Shown piece after piece: positions 17,388-27,710 of a stretch of 64,000 bases of DNA (the stretch's first letter is position 1; each line of letters opens with the position of its first letter). Below the pieces are notes generated by a model. It saw nothing but the letters and a program-made list of their open reading frames with translations. It was not told where the DNA came from and did not search any database. Source of the DNA: Flavobacterium hiemivividum. GTDB taxonomy: Bacteria > Bacteroidota > Bacteroidia > Flavobacteriales > Flavobacteriaceae. The stretch covers positions 725 through 64,724 of the forward strand of contig NZ_SMFO01000005.1 in assembly GCF_004349145.1 (NCBI RefSeq), written 5' to 3'. The position numbers and the translations under genes are program-made.

Positions 17388-18158
17388 ATGGAAGTATTTT
17401 TAAATCCCGATGCTTGGGTTGCCTTATTAACTTTAACTTTTCTGGAAATCATTCTAGGAATCGACAATATCATCTTTATCTCTATAGTTACAGGGAAATT
17501 ACCTGAAGAGAAAAGAAAAAAAGCAACGCAAATTGGTTTATTTCTAGCCATGTTTATGCGTATCGCATTGCTGTTTGGAATTACACTTTTAATTGCAATG
17601 AAAGAACCATTTTTCAGTGTAAACTGGCGATGGTTTAGTGCTGATTTTACTGGTCAAGCCATCATTTTATTTCTGGGAGGACTCTTTCTAATATATAAAA
17701 GTACTAAAGAGATTCATGAAAAAGTAGATCACACAGGTGAAGAAGAAAAAACCTTAAAAACTACGGCCACAAAATCTTTTGGCAATGTAATTTTCCAGAT
17801 ATTACTTATTGATCTTATCTTCTCAGTCGATAGTATTTTAACTGCCGTTGGGATGACTAATGGTGTCGAAGGCGCCTTGTATATCATGGTTACAGCTGTT
17901 GTAATTTCGGTTGGAGTGATGATGCTTTTTGCAGTTCCTGTTGGGAATTTTGTAAACCAAAATCCATCGATTCAAATTTTAGGATTGGCCTTCTTAATCC
18001 TGATTGGATTTATGTTGATTACTGAAAGTATGCACTTATCAAATGCAGCTTTAGTGGGTGAACATGTTGGTGCCGTTCCAAAGGGCTACTTGTATTTTGC
18101 CATAGCTTTTTCACTGGCAGTAGAGTTCTTAAATATGAAAATGAGAAAGAAGAATTAA
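17388..18158 (+). CDS. TerC-family integral membrane protein
   Basis: This 256-residue protein has about seven membrane helices and the TerC motifs: LEIILGIDNIIFISI (helix 1, acidic residues in the membrane) and LIDLIFSVDSILTAVGM (helix 5). Family members are linked to tellurite resistance and to metalation of exported proteins with Mn2+ or Ca2+. The length fits the YgdQ/TerC group without a CBS extension. A clear terminator follows at 18175-18200. Confidence 0.9.
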   Translation: MEVFLNPDAWVALLTLTFLEIILGIDNIIFISIVTGKLPEEKRKKATQIGLFLAMFMRIALLFGITLLIAMKEPFFSVNWRWFSADFTGQAIILFLGGLFLIYKSTKEIHEKVDHTGEEEKTLKTTATKSFGNVIFQILLIDLIFSVDSILTAVGMTNGVEGALYIMVTAVVISVGVMMLFAVPVGNFVNQNPSIQILGLAFLILIGFMLITESMHLSNAALVGEHVGAVPKGYLYFAIAFSLAVEFLNMKMRKKN

Positions 18159-18174
18159 AAAATATGTTTTATAG

Positions 18175-18200
18175 AAAAGCTCCTTTGTGGAGCTTTTTTT
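18175..18200 (+). terminator. Rho-independent terminator after the TerC gene
   Basis: AAAAGCTCC (18175-18183) pairs with GGAGCTTTT (18189-18197), followed by more T residues. Confidence 0.9.
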
Positions 18201-18332
18201 ATGCAAAATTCTTAACTTTAAATCAGTACCCGTCCTACTGCATCATTCGTTAGTGTTTATTCGAAAACAAGAAATTATTTTTTGATTTTAATCTACCGAT
18301 TTTAGTAGTAACTTAGGCTCAAATATCAACTA

Positions 18333-20252
18333 ATGAAAAATACCATCTCCCATAGAGTTGCCGACTTTTTAAAGAACTTCCCTCCATTTAATTTTTTAAA
18401 TCAAAAGGATATTGAGCGACTTTCTCAGCATATATCTATAATCTATAAAGAAAAAAATGCAGTAATATTTTCCGAAAATGAAGAGGTTCATGATTCCTTT
18501 TATGTAGTTCATAAAGGTGCTGTAACACTAAAAAATGCAACAGACAATGATATTTTGGACATGTGCGATGAAGGAGATATTTTTGGGTTAAGACCGCTTC
18601 TTGCAAATGAAAACTATAAAATGGACGCTACAGCCCATGAAGAAACCATACTTTACGCCATACCAATAACCATTTTTAAACCGTATGCACTAGAAAATCC
18701 AGCTGTAGGAAATTTTTTAATCGAAAGCTTTGCTTCTACAACTCGAAATCCTTTTTCGAAAAATCACAGAGGAAAATTATATGGAGATACTGTTGAAAGC
18801 AGCGTAGAAACTGAAACTAAACTGTTAGATCTACAGCCGGTTAAATATTCGAAAAAAATAATTAGTTGTACAGCAACAACAACAGTGAAGGAAATTGCTG
18901 AAATAATGACAAGCAAAAATGTAGGAGCAATCATTGTAGTCGAAGAGATGCTACCTATAGGAATAATAACTGATAAAGATTTAAGGAATAAAATTGTCAC
19001 TGGAGAATTTCCTATCACCACGACTGCTATTTCAATAATGACTGCTCCTGTAATTACTTACCCTAAAAAAATGACCATCACTCAAGCACAGATGGCCATG
19101 ATGAAAAGCAATATAAGTCATTTATGTCTCACTAAAGACGGCACGGTAAATACTAAAGTAGTTGGGGTTTTATCTAAGCACGATGTCATGGTTGCCTTAG
19201 GGAATAATCCCGCAGTATTGATAAAAGCGATTAAACGTGCTAAAAAAATTAAAAATATCAAGCCTATTCGTGCCAGAATAATGCAATTATTGCAAGGTTA
19301 TTTAGATCAAAACATTCCGATAACGCTAACCAGTAACATCATTACAGAACTAAACGATGCCTGCATCGAGCGCGTTATAGAAATTGTACTTTCAAAAATG
19401 CAGCAACCACCTCCCGTTAAATTTGCTTGGCTAGCAATAGGCAGCCAAGGAAGGAGAGAACAACTTCTTCACACAGACCAAGACAATGCGCTTGTTTATG
19501 AAGATGTTCCAGAAGAGCTAGCTACTGAAACCAATACTTACTTTTTAGAACTGGCGACTCATATAAACAAAGGACTTTTCCAAATTGGTTATGATTATTG
19601 CCCAGCGGAAATGATGGCTTCCAATCCGAAATGGTGTTTGAGTCTCAATCAATGGAAAAACCAAGTTCATCAATGGGTCACAAATCCTGGAAAAACAGAA
19701 GTTCTACTTTCCTTTATCTTTTTTGATTACAGTCTTTCCTATGGAGATGCCGAAATTGTAAATGAACTTTCAGAATATATTTTCGAAATAATAAAAGCAA
19801 ATCCAACTTTCTATGTGCATTTAGTTAGTGGCGCCTTGCAAAGTCCTTCTCCCACCGGATTTTTTAGGCAATTCGTAGTAGAGCAAAATGGAATTCACAA
19901 AGATCATTTCGATATAAAAAAACGGGCGTTAATGCCGCTGGCAGATGCAGCAAGAGTTTTGATTGTTTCCCATTCTGTGAAATCCATTAGCAATACTCCA
20001 GAGCGGTTTGAAAAATTAGCCGAATTAGAACCCAATAACAAAGAGCTTTACTTAGCCTGCTCGTATTCCTATAAAGCATTATTGAAATTCAGAACGAAGC
20101 AAGGACTTTTACACAACGATTCGGGACAGTTTATTGCTTTAGATGCATTAACTAAATTAGAAAAAATAAAACTAAAGCGAACTTTTAAGACAATTAAAGA
20201 ACTTCAGGAATTAATATCCATTCGATTCAATCCCAGCAAAATAGTCTTATGA
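18333..20252 (+). CDS. cNMP-binding, CBS-pair, DUF294 nucleotidyltransferase-like signalling protein
   Basis: This is a 639-residue soluble protein. The domains in order are a cyclic-nucleotide-binding-like beta roll (about 15-140), a CBS pair (about 175-295; VKEIAEIMTSKNVGAIIVVE, then GVLSKHDVMVALG), a DUF294 nucleotidyltransferase-like domain (WLAIGSQGRREQLLHTDQD, about 370-390) and a C-terminal substrate-binding-like domain. The GSQGRREQ and DQDNAL motifs match the GlnD-type nucleotidyltransferase core. It overlaps the next exonuclease gene by four bases (ATGA). The same pair is common in many bacteria, often near acetate transport genes, which are absent here. The likely role is nucleotide-sensing regulation; the target is unknown. 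Confidence 0.88.
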   Translation: MKNTISHRVADFLKNFPPFNFLNQKDIERLSQHISIIYKEKNAVIFSENEEVHDSFYVVHKGAVTLKNATDNDILDMCDEGDIFGLRPLLANENYKMDATAHEETILYAIPITIFKPYALENPAVGNFLIESFASTTRNPFSKNHRGKLYGDTVESSVETETKLLDLQPVKYSKKIISCTATTTVKEIAEIMTSKNVGAIIVVEEMLPIGIITDKDLRNKIVTGEFPITTTAISIMTAPVITYPKKMTITQAQMAMMKSNISHLCLTKDGTVNTKVVGVLSKHDVMVALGNNPAVLIKAIKRAKKIKNIKPIRARIMQLLQGYLDQNIPITLTSNIITELNDACIERVIEIVLSKMQQPPPVKFAWLAIGSQGRREQLLHTDQDNALVYEDVPEELATETNTYFLELATHINKGLFQIGYDYCPAEMMASNPKWCLSLNQWKNQVHQWVTNPGKTEVLLSFIFFDYSLSYGDAEIVNELSEYIFEIIKANPTFYVHLVSGALQSPSPTGFFRQFVVEQNGIHKDHFDIKKRALMPLADAARVLIVSHSVKSISNTPERFEKLAELEPNNKELYLACSYSYKALLKFRTKQGLLHNDSGQFIALDALTKLEKIKLKRTFKTIKELQELISIRFNPSKIVL

Positions 20253-20908
20253 TCCATTTTATAAACAAAGCCAAATATTATTTATTCCATCTTTTGGGAT
20301 TATCGAACGAGAGTACAGACGAACAATTATCGGGTGCAATTGATTCGACACGTTTTGTCGTCTTAGATACTGAAACTACCGGTTTTAATTATGACACAGA
20401 TCGAATACTTTGCATAGGAGCCATCGTTTTGCAAAATGGTGTTATTCCAATTCAGGAAAGTATAGAAATCTATATTTATCAAGAACATTATGATTCTTCA
20501 AGTGCCAAAATCCATGGAATATTAAAAGGTCAGGTTAGCAACACAAAAACCGAAATAGAGTCCTTGCAAGCATTTTTAGATTTCTTAGGAGATTCAATCA
20601 TAATCGCCCATCACGCTTTATTTGACATCACTATGATCAATAGAGCACTGGAACGAAATGGCTTGCCTATTCTAAAAAACAAAACTTTAGATACAGGAGT
20701 CTTGTACAAGAAAACACTAATAAAATCAAATCTATTAAATCATAAGGACCATTATTCATTAGATGAGCTGGCTGATAAATTTGACATTCCCTTAAAAGAT
20801 AGACATACCGCAATGGGAGACGCTTATATCACTGCGATTGCATTTTTAAAGATTTTGAAAAAACTACGAGACAAAAAAGAAATTACCTTAGAGCAATTGT
20901 TTAAATAA
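20249..20908 (+). CDS. DnaQ-like DEDDh 3'-5' exonuclease
   Basis: This 219-residue protein shows ExoI VVLDTETTGF (Asp and Glu of DEDD), ExoII AHHALFDITMI and ExoIII HTAMGDAYITAIAF (His and Asp), giving the DEDDh set of Pol III epsilon-like exonucleases. An N-terminal stretch of about 30 residues precedes the nuclease. It is not the replicative epsilon by context: the start overlaps the DUF294 gene (ATGA), so the two are made together and probably act in one pathway. The substrate is unknown. Confidence 0.88.
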   Translation: MIHFINKAKYYLFHLLGLSNESTDEQLSGAIDSTRFVVLDTETTGFNYDTDRILCIGAIVLQNGVIPIQESIEIYIYQEHYDSSSAKIHGILKGQVSNTKTEIESLQAFLDFLGDSIIIAHHALFDITMINRALERNGLPILKNKTLDTGVLYKKTLIKSNLLNHKDHYSLDELADKFDIPLKDRHTAMGDAYITAIAFLKILKKLRDKKEITLEQLFK

Positions 20909-20943
20909 TATGCTTGAGCGAACCTTAAAATCTGAAAAAAACT

Positions 20944-20976
20944 AAAAAAAGCTCCAATTAAGGAGCTATTTTTTTA
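20944..20976. terminator. Bidirectional terminator between exonuclease and parC
   Basis: AAAAAAAGCTCC pairs with GGAGCTATTTTTTT (stem core 20951-20955 with 20962-20966). It lies between convergent genes. Confidence 0.85.
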
Positions 20977-20977
20977 G

Positions 20978-23671
20978 TTAGAACAAGTTAACTTGTCCGT
21001 CATCATCGAGCTGAACCTCAGTTCCATCATCATTTGTGATTCGGCGTTCCGGTACGATTTCTACTGGCACTTCATAAGGCAATGGCTCTAACATATTGAC
21101 CTGTTTTATTTTATCAGTCGTTAATTGATTTCCTAAGGCTTTGAATCCTTTTACCGCGATAAAGTCTTCTATATCTACTGTTACCGAATCTTTTTGAACA
21201 CCTTTTATCTTTGGAAAAACAAGCTCAACCACCGGACGATAATCCGTTGATACAATTTCTAATTGCGAATTTGGATGTTCTGAGATAAAAACCTCTTCTT
21301 TATTTTCGGTTTCAACCAAGAAACGCTTGATGTAGTAGCGCTCTTTTTCACCATCATAATAAATGGCCGAAATTGGTTTTTTAGGAACCCATTTTTCTAA
21401 TACCACCATATCTGAATCAAAATGAGTGGATAATTCTGGCGTAATTACTTTTAGTTTCCCTGATTGTTGAATAATCAAAATTTTATCGCTAGGTCTGAAC
21501 TCGCCAAGCAACTCCCCTCTTTCATCTACATTTAATCGCTGAACAGTATCGTCATACCATACTTTTCTTGGTAGCAAAGTCGATATTCCTTTTTCTTTAA
21601 TTTCAATTTTCTTAATTGGATATTTAGATGCTAAATTCCCTTTGGAACTTCGTCCTTTAATAGCCATTTTAGCAAAATCGATATCGAATTTTAATTTCTT
21701 AATACTTCCTATCTGACGTAAAATCACCGTTATCACCTCAGCTTCTCCATTTGGATTGCATGTAAAATACAGGATTTGCGATCCTTTGGTTGCATTAGTC
21801 AAATCATAAAGTTTGTCTCTCGTAACGGCTGAAACGTTGAATCGTTTGATATAAGAAGGCCCCGATTTACCGTCACGGTAAATCATATTGTAAGTAGTGC
21901 GTTTGTCGCTTTTGTCAAAAATAGCAACATGAATAATATCTTTACCCACGAAGGTCTTAGCGTCTACCTTAGTCACCATCATACTTCCGTCACGTAGAAA
22001 AACAATTACATCATCAATATCAGAACAATCTGTAACGTATTCGTCTTTTTTCAAGCTCGTACCTACAAATCCTTCCTCTCTATTTACGTACAATTTTGTG
22101 TTTCTTAAAACTACTTTTGTAGCCTCAATATCATCAAAAACACGAAGTTCGGTTTGGCGTTCGCGACCTTTACCGTACTTTTCTTTCAGCTTGGTGAAAT
22201 AAGCAATTGCAAAGTCGATCAAGTGCTCTAAATCGTGCTTTACTTGCTCTATATTTCCTTCAAGCGCTTCAATTTTATCTTGAGCTTTGTTACTGTCGAA
22301 TTTAGAGATACGCATGATTCGAATATCTAGTAAACGTAGAATATCTTCCTCGGTAATAGCTCTTCTTAAATGTTTTATGTGTGGTTTTAAACCATCATCA
22401 ACTGCTTGTAAAACATCTTCTCTCGTGGTTTTTTCCTCAATATCACGATAGATTTTATTTTCGATAAAAATACGTTCCAAAGAAAGAAAATGCCATTGTT
22501 CTTCGAGTTCACTCAGTTGAATTTCGAGTTCGCTTTTCAACAATCCAACTGTTCTATTAGTCGAAATTTTCAACATATCAGAAACGCCTATAAACAAAGG
22601 CTTATTATCTTCAATAACACATCCTAAAGGCGCAACAGAAGTTTCACAGGCCGTGAAAGCAAATAATGCATCGATGGTTTTATCAGGAGAAACTCCAGGA
22701 AAAAGATGAATTAGAATTTCAACATCGGCGGCGGTATTGTCTTCAATTTTTTTGATTTTGATTTTACCTTTATCATTGGCTTTCAAAATACTGTCGATTA
22801 AAGTAGTCGTATTTGTCGAAAACGGAATTTGAGTAATCACCAAAGTATTTTTGTCCAATTGTGCAATTTTTGCACGAACACGCACACGACCACCTCTTAA
22901 TCCATTATTGTAGTTCGAGATATCAGCGATACCCTGAGTCATAAAGTCGGGATAAAGTGTAAAAGGTTTCCCCTTTAATATTTTTATCGAAGCATCGATT
23001 AACTCATTAAAATTATGAGGTAATACTTTTGTCGAAAGTCCCACTGCAATACCTTCTGCACCTTGTGCCAAAAGTAATGGAAACTTAACGGGAAGATTGT
23101 TAGGCTCAGCTCTTCTTCCGTCATAAGACATTCCCCAATCAGTAATCTTTGGACTATAAATAACCTCCAAAGCAAATTTAGACAAACGCGCTTCAATGTA
23201 ACGAGAAGCCGCAGCACCATCACCAGTTAAGATATTTCCCCAGTTTCCTTGACAATCTATCAATAATTCTTTCTGACCAATCTGTACCATCGCATCTCCA
23301 ATACTCTGATCCCCGTGAGGATGATACTGCATGGTGTGCCCTACAACATTGGCAACTTTATTATAACGACCGTCATCCAACTCTTTTAGCGAGTGCATGA
23401 TACGACGTTGCACCGGTTTAAAACCATCCTCAATCGCAGGAACAGCGCGCTCCAGAATTACATAGGAAGCATAATCCAAAAACCAGTCCTTGTACATTCC
23501 TGTAACTTTGGTAATGGTATCGTGGCTGTCTTCGGGATTATCGTAAAAATGGTGTTCGCCCGAAGTTACTATATCGTCAAATCCTTCATCATTTGATTCG
23601 CCGGAATCGTTGATTTCGTTTTGAGATTCGTCTTCGTTTGGTATGATATTTTCTTCGTCTTCGTCTTTCAT
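20978..23671 (-). CDS. parC: DNA topoisomerase IV subunit A (GyrA/ParC family)
   Basis: This is an 897-residue protein. An acidic N-terminal tail (about 1-50) precedes the breakage-reunion domain. The quinolone-region helix reads HPHGDQSIGDAMV (118-130) and the catalytic tyrosine is Tyr158 in AASRYIEAR. A coiled tower region and a degenerate C-terminal beta-propeller-like domain follow. With ParE it decatenates and relaxes DNA. Assignment to topo IV rather than gyrase rests on the ParE partner upstream and on the lack of an obvious GyrA box. It is the last gene of parE, small gene, parC. Confidence 0.9.
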   Translation of the reverse strand: MKDEDEENIIPNEDESQNEINDSGESNDEGFDDIVTSGEHHFYDNPEDSHDTITKVTGMYKDWFLDYASYVILERAVPAIEDGFKPVQRRIMHSLKELDDGRYNKVANVVGHTMQYHPHGDQSIGDAMVQIGQKELLIDCQGNWGNILTGDGAAASRYIEARLSKFALEVIYSPKITDWGMSYDGRRAEPNNLPVKFPLLLAQGAEGIAVGLSTKVLPHNFNELIDASIKILKGKPFTLYPDFMTQGIADISNYNNGLRGGRVRVRAKIAQLDKNTLVITQIPFSTNTTTLIDSILKANDKGKIKIKKIEDNTAADVEILIHLFPGVSPDKTIDALFAFTACETSVAPLGCVIEDNKPLFIGVSDMLKISTNRTVGLLKSELEIQLSELEEQWHFLSLERIFIENKIYRDIEEKTTREDVLQAVDDGLKPHIKHLRRAITEEDILRLLDIRIMRISKFDSNKAQDKIEALEGNIEQVKHDLEHLIDFAIAYFTKLKEKYGKGRERQTELRVFDDIEATKVVLRNTKLYVNREEGFVGTSLKKDEYVTDCSDIDDVIVFLRDGSMMVTKVDAKTFVGKDIIHVAIFDKSDKRTTYNMIYRDGKSGPSYIKRFNVSAVTRDKLYDLTNATKGSQILYFTCNPNGEAEVITVILRQIGSIKKLKFDIDFAKMAIKGRSSKGNLASKYPIKKIEIKEKGISTLLPRKVWYDDTVQRLNVDERGELLGEFRPSDKILIIQQSGKLKVITPELSTHFDSDMVVLEKWVPKKPISAIYYDGEKERYYIKRFLVETENKEEVFISEHPNSQLEIVSTDYRPVVELVFPKIKGVQKDSVTVDIEDFIAVKGFKALGNQLTTDKIKQVNMLEPLPYEVPVEIVPERRITNDDGTEVQLDDDGQVNLF

Positions 23672-23721
23672 TACATTTATTCTATTGAATCGTAATCACT
23701 TCTAATTTTGGTCTAAAAATT

Positions 23722-23907
23722 CTAAAAAGAATATTTTTCTTTACAAACATGCTCCTCCTTTGCAACTTCATTTCCATTTTTATCCAACTCTTTTTTTACA
23801 GCTGTTTCACATTCTATATGATCATTACTTCTTATAATAAAAAAGCTAGTTGAAAAACTAATTACAAATAGTAAAGCGATAAAAAATAGTGCTTTTTTTG
23901 TAGGCAT
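23722..23907 (-). CDS. Small single-pass membrane protein between parE and parC
   Basis: This 61-residue protein has one N-terminal hydrophobic helix (ALFFIALLFVISFSTSFFII, residues 6-25) and a short polar tail with two cysteines (IECETAV ... EHVCKEK) that should face the periplasm. It starts 10 bases after the parE stop and lies 50 bases before parC on the same strand, so it is almost certainly co-transcribed with both topoisomerase subunits. No family is recognised and no function is proposed. Confidence 0.65.
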   Translation of the reverse strand: MPTKKALFFIALLFVISFSTSFFIIRSNDHIECETAVKKELDKNGNEVAKEEHVCKEKYSF

Positions 23908-23917
23908 TTATAAATAG

Positions 23918-25780
23918 TTAAACTTTCTCGATTACATCTAACTCCACTTTCAAATTCTTGATGATAAATTCCTGCCTGTCTGGCGTATTTTTACCCATAT
24001 AAAATGAGAGTAATTGCTCAATCGAGGTATTTTTATCCATCATTACAGGATCCAAACGAATGGTTTCTCCAATAAAGTTTTTGAATTCATCTGGTGAAAT
24101 CTCTCCTAATCCTTTAAATCGGGTAATTTCCGGCTTTGGTTTTAGTTTTTCGATCGCGTCTCTTCTTTCTTCTTCAGAATAACAATAAATGGTTTCTTTT
24201 TTGTTTCTAACCCTAAAAAGCGGGGTTTGTAAAATATACAAATGCCCTTCTTTGATTAATTCGGGAAAAAATTGCAGAAAAAATGTAATTATCAATAAAC
24301 GAATGTGCATTCCATCGACATCGGCATCTGTGGCGATAACAATATTGTTATAACGTAACTTTTCTAATCCATCCTCGATATCTAAAGCCGATTGCAATAA
24401 GTTGAACTCTTCATTTTCATAAACAATTTTTTTGCTCATTCCGTAAGAGTTCAAAGGCTTTCCACGTAAACTAAAAACGGCTTGTGTATTGACATCACGT
24501 GATTTGGTAATCGATCCTGAAGCCGAATCTCCCTCAGTTATAAAAAGAGTACTTTCTAAGTTTCTAGGATTTTTTGTGTCTGGAAGATGTGCTCTGCAAT
24601 CTCTCAGTTTTTTATTGTGTAGATTAGCTTTCTTAGCGCGATCTGTGGCAAGTTTTCTGATTCCTGAAAGTTCTTTACGTTCCCTTTCCGCCTGTAAAAT
24701 TTTACGCAACAAAGCATCGGCAGCTCGTGGATTCTTGTGTAAATAATTATCTAATTTTGTTTTTACAAAATCATTTACAAAAGTTCTTACTGAAGGCATT
24801 CCTGGTTCAGACCCCATATCCGTCGAACCTAATTTAGTTTTGGTTTGCGACTCAAAAACAGGTTCCATTACTTTGATGCTAATCGCCGTAACTATAGACT
24901 TTCGAACATCTGAGGCTTCAAAACTTTTGTTATAAAACTCCCGAATCGTTTTTACAATAGCTTCGCGATAAGCAGCAAGATGCGTTCCACCCTGTGTGGT
25001 ATTCTGTCCGTTTACAAACGAATGGTATTCTTCACTATATTGCGTTTTACTGTGTGTTAAAGCAATTTCAATATCCTCTGCTTTCAAGTGAATAATTGGG
25101 TATTCTAAATCTTCAGCATTAATAGTTTCTTCTAATAAATCTCTCAGTCCATTCTCAGAAAAATATTTTTCACCATTAAAAATGATGGTCAAACCATTGT
25201 TTAGGTAACAATAGTTTTTAAGCATTTTGATGATATATTCAAACCTAAACTTATAGTTTTTAAAGATGGATTCGTCTGGAATAAAAGTAACTTTAGTTCC
25301 TTTGCGTTTCGTCGTATCAATAACATCTTCTTCCAACATTAAATTTCCAGCTGAAAATTCGGCGGCCTTTTGTTTCTCATCACGTACTGATTCTACACGG
25401 AAATAATTAGACAAAGCATTGACCGCTTTTGTTCCTACTCCGTTCAAACCCACCGATTTTTTGAAGGCCAAAGAATCGTATTTTCCTCCGGTATTCATCT
25501 TAGAAACAACATCAATCACTTTTCCTAACGGAATTCCACGACCGTAATCTCTCACGGAAACCGTTTTGTCCTTGATCGTAACTTCAATCGTTTTTCCTGC
25601 ACCCATGACAAATTCATCGATACAGTTGTCTAGAACCTCTTTTAAAAGAATATAAATACCATCATCTGGTGAAGAACCGTCTCCCAGTTTCCCGATATAC
25701 ATTCCGGGACGCATGCGAATGTGCTCTTTCCAGTCGAGTGACCGAATATTATCTTCGGTATATTGATTTTGATCGGACAT
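23918..25780 (-). CDS. parE: DNA topoisomerase IV subunit B (GyrB/ParE family)
   Basis: This 620-residue protein has a GHKL ATPase domain ([34 protein letters not shown]), a transducer domain and a TOPRIM domain ([10 protein letters not shown] and [14 protein letters not shown]). The length is close to ParE (about 630) and shorter than GyrB with its insertion, supporting topo IV. It works with ParC, encoded two genes downstream. A TAACTTTG box on the minus strand at 25889-25896 may be its promoter. Confidence 0.92.
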   Translation of the reverse strand: MSDQNQYTEDNIRSLDWKEHIRMRPGMYIGKLGDGSSPDDGIYILLKEVLDNCIDEFVMGAGKTIEVTIKDKTVSVRDYGRGIPLGKVIDVVSKMNTGGKYDSLAFKKSVGLNGVGTKAVNALSNYFRVESVRDEKQKAAEFSAGNLMLEEDVIDTTKRKGTKVTFIPDESIFKNYKFRFEYIIKMLKNYCYLNNGLTIIFNGEKYFSENGLRDLLEETINAEDLEYPIIHLKAEDIEIALTHSKTQYSEEYHSFVNGQNTTQGGTHLAAYREAIVKTIREFYNKSFEASDVRKSIVTAISIKVMEPVFESQTKTKLGSTDMGSEPGMPSVRTFVNDFVKTKLDNYLHKNPRAADALLRKILQAERERKELSGIRKLATDRAKKANLHNKKLRDCRAHLPDTKNPRNLESTLFITEGDSASGSITKSRDVNTQAVFSLRGKPLNSYGMSKKIVYENEEFNLLQSALDIEDGLEKLRYNNIVIATDADVDGMHIRLLIITFFLQFFPELIKEGHLYILQTPLFRVRNKKETIYCYSEEERRDAIEKLKPKPEITRFKGLGEISPDEFKNFIGETIRLDPVMMDKNTSIEQLLSFYMGKNTPDRQEFIIKNLKVELDVIEKV

Positions 25781-25888
25781 TGTAAATTTTGTGGATTTTA
25801 ACTTCGTTCTGTTCGGACTTCGCTTTCAGCATAGACCTTGAGTGTGCTAATATAGTGTAATTCGATAAATTTAAAAAGGGCTTCGCTT

Positions 25889-25896
25889 CAAAGTTA
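25889..25896 (-). promoter_or_regulatory. Possible -7 box for the parE operon
   Basis: On the minus strand this reads TAACTTTG, a perfect TAnnTTTG match about 108 bases before the parE start. No -33 box is seen at the proper distance, so confidence is low. Confidence 0.35.
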
Positions 25897-25914
25897 TTAA
25901 AAATGATTTCGACA

Positions 25915-27111
25915 TCATAAAATCAATTCATTTTGGGATTCTATTCCTAAAACTTGTTGGGCAAGAGCAATCATTTTTGGAGTTCCAGTATGTTTATTTT
26001 TTTCATCTGATAGTTTTACCACCGCTTCCCAATGACTATTTTCGGGTTTAGTATTCGTAAGTTTAATTACCATATTCATTGCGGGTAAACCCACATCATT
26101 GCTAAAGTTTGTTCCAATACCGAAAGACATTTTTATTTTTCCTCGACAAAAATCGGCAATAACTTTTACCTTTTCAAAATTCAAAGAATCAGAGAAAACA
26201 ATAATTTTCGATTTCGGATCAATGCCCATTTTTTCGTAATGTTCGATCGTTTTTTTGGCAAACTCAATCGGATCGCCACTATCGTGTCGAACACCATCAA
26301 AAAGTTTGGAGTATTTTTTATTAAATTGTTCGAAAAAGACTTCGGTTGTGTACGTATCAGTTAAAGCAATTCCAAGATCGCCGTGGTACACTTTTGTCCA
26401 ATTTTCGAGACTTACGGCATTGGCTACTTTAAATCCGTATTCTGAAGCGTGATACATAAACCATTCATGAGCATGTGTTCCCGACGGTTTTCTGTTTTGC
26501 ATCATCGCCAAATGCACATTGCTAGTTCCTAAAAAACTATTGGCACCAAAAGTGTCTAAGGTTTCATTAACTAATTTTTGAACTTTATACGAATGACGAC
26601 GGCGGGTTCCAAATTCTAAAATCACAACACCTAAATTATTATAATTCTCTATTTTAGATTTTGTAATACGTTTTACTTCTTCATCATCAACACGAATTAA
26701 GTTTTGCGAAGTATAAAAAAGTTCTGAAATCAAAGCCATCAAGGGAACTTCCCAAAGAATCGTTCGATACCAATATCCTTCGATAATAACTTTCAAATCA
26801 CTTCCCTGCTGCTCAATTGTAACTTCGGCAGGATCGTATTGATAGCCTTGTAAAAAATCCAAATAAGTTGGGTCTAAATAGGGACAATTATCAGCAAGAA
26901 ATTTCTTTTCGGCAACTGACAACCTTAAATCAATCATCGCATCGACAGCATTGCGAAGTAATTCAGCAAAATTAGGCGGGAACTCATGTTTACCTCGGTT
27001 AATGAATGCATAACGAACTTTCGCCTTTGGAAAAAGCTTGATTACAGCATGCTGCATCGTAAATTTATAGAAGTCATTATCTAAAATGGAATGTAATTGA
27101 ACTGAAATCAT
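25915..27111 (-). CDS. pncB: Nicotinate phosphoribosyltransferase
   Basis: This 398-residue cytoplasmic enzyme makes nicotinate mononucleotide from nicotinate and PRPP in NAD salvage (Preiss-Handler pathway). The family N-terminus DNDFYKFTMQHAVIKLFP is clear. EFGTRRRHSY, GTSNVHLA, GTHAHEWFM (catalytic His region) and the phosphate-binding area KMSFGIGTNFSND also match. The length is normal for the short PncB form. It follows the FMN-reductase gene by 6 bases and is co-transcribed with it. Confidence 0.94.
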   Translation of the reverse strand: MISVQLHSILDNDFYKFTMQHAVIKLFPKAKVRYAFINRGKHEFPPNFAELLRNAVDAMIDLRLSVAEKKFLADNCPYLDPTYLDFLQGYQYDPAEVTIEQQGSDLKVIIEGYWYRTILWEVPLMALISELFYTSQNLIRVDDEEVKRITKSKIENYNNLGVVILEFGTRRRHSYKVQKLVNETLDTFGANSFLGTSNVHLAMMQNRKPSGTHAHEWFMYHASEYGFKVANAVSLENWTKVYHGDLGIALTDTYTTEVFFEQFNKKYSKLFDGVRHDSGDPIEFAKKTIEHYEKMGIDPKSKIIVFSDSLNFEKVKVIADFCRGKIKMSFGIGTNFSNDVGLPAMNMVIKLTNTKPENSHWEAVVKLSDEKNKHTGTPKMIALAQQVLGIESQNELIL

Positions 27112-27117
27112 AACTGA

Positions 27118-27642
27118 TTAAAAATTATCTTGTATTAGTTTTTGAAGTTCTTCTCGCAACTCGATGTTGCTAATTTCCTCTTTTTCACTATCAAAATTAG
27201 CGTCAAAACTTGGTAACGAGAAAGTTGCTTTTACATTTCCTCCATAAAACGGGAAAGCATTTTTAGCAATTCCTAATACAATTGTAGCACCATTTGCACC
27301 TGTAGAAGTTGCCATCAAAAGCATGGGTTTATCTTGAAAAACCCTTTTCTGAATGCGGGTGCACCAGTCAAAAACATTTTTAAAAGCAGCAGAATAGTTA
27401 CCGTTATTTTCGGCCAAGGAAACCACTAAAATATCAGCACTGGCAATTTTGTCTAAAAACTTTTGTGCTAAAGAATGCTTCCCAATTTCTTCTTCGACAT
27501 CCACGCTAAAAATAGGCATCTGGTAGGCATTTAAATCAAGCACTTCCACTTCGGCATTTTCGAATAAACTGGAAGCGTAGGTTGCTAATCTTTTATTAAT
27601 GGATTTTTTACTGGGGCTTGCGCCAAAAGCTATAATTTTCAT
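27118..27642 (-). CDS. NADPH-dependent FMN reductase-like flavoprotein
   Basis: This 174-residue flavodoxin-fold protein has the phosphate-binding loop GASPSKKSINKRLATY at the N-terminus, then SLAENNGNYSAAFKNVFDW and LLMATSTGANGA, as in chromate/quinone NAD(P)H:FMN reductases (FMN_red family). The substrate is unknown. It lies just upstream of pncB on the same strand, which ties a pyridine-nucleotide-using enzyme to NAD salvage. Upstream is a repeat element (27711-27818). Confidence 0.87.
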   Translation of the reverse strand: MKIIAFGASPSKKSINKRLATYASSLFENAEVEVLDLNAYQMPIFSVDVEEEIGKHSLAQKFLDKIASADILVVSLAENNGNYSAAFKNVFDWCTRIQKRVFQDKPMLLMATSTGANGATIVLGIAKNAFPFYGGNVKATFSLPSFDANFDSEKEEISNIELREELQKLIQDNF

Positions 27643-27710
27643 GACTTTTTTTATAAAAATAGTAAAATTAGCACACCGATGGAAATTTAGCGGTATAAAT
27701 TAAAAGTTAG

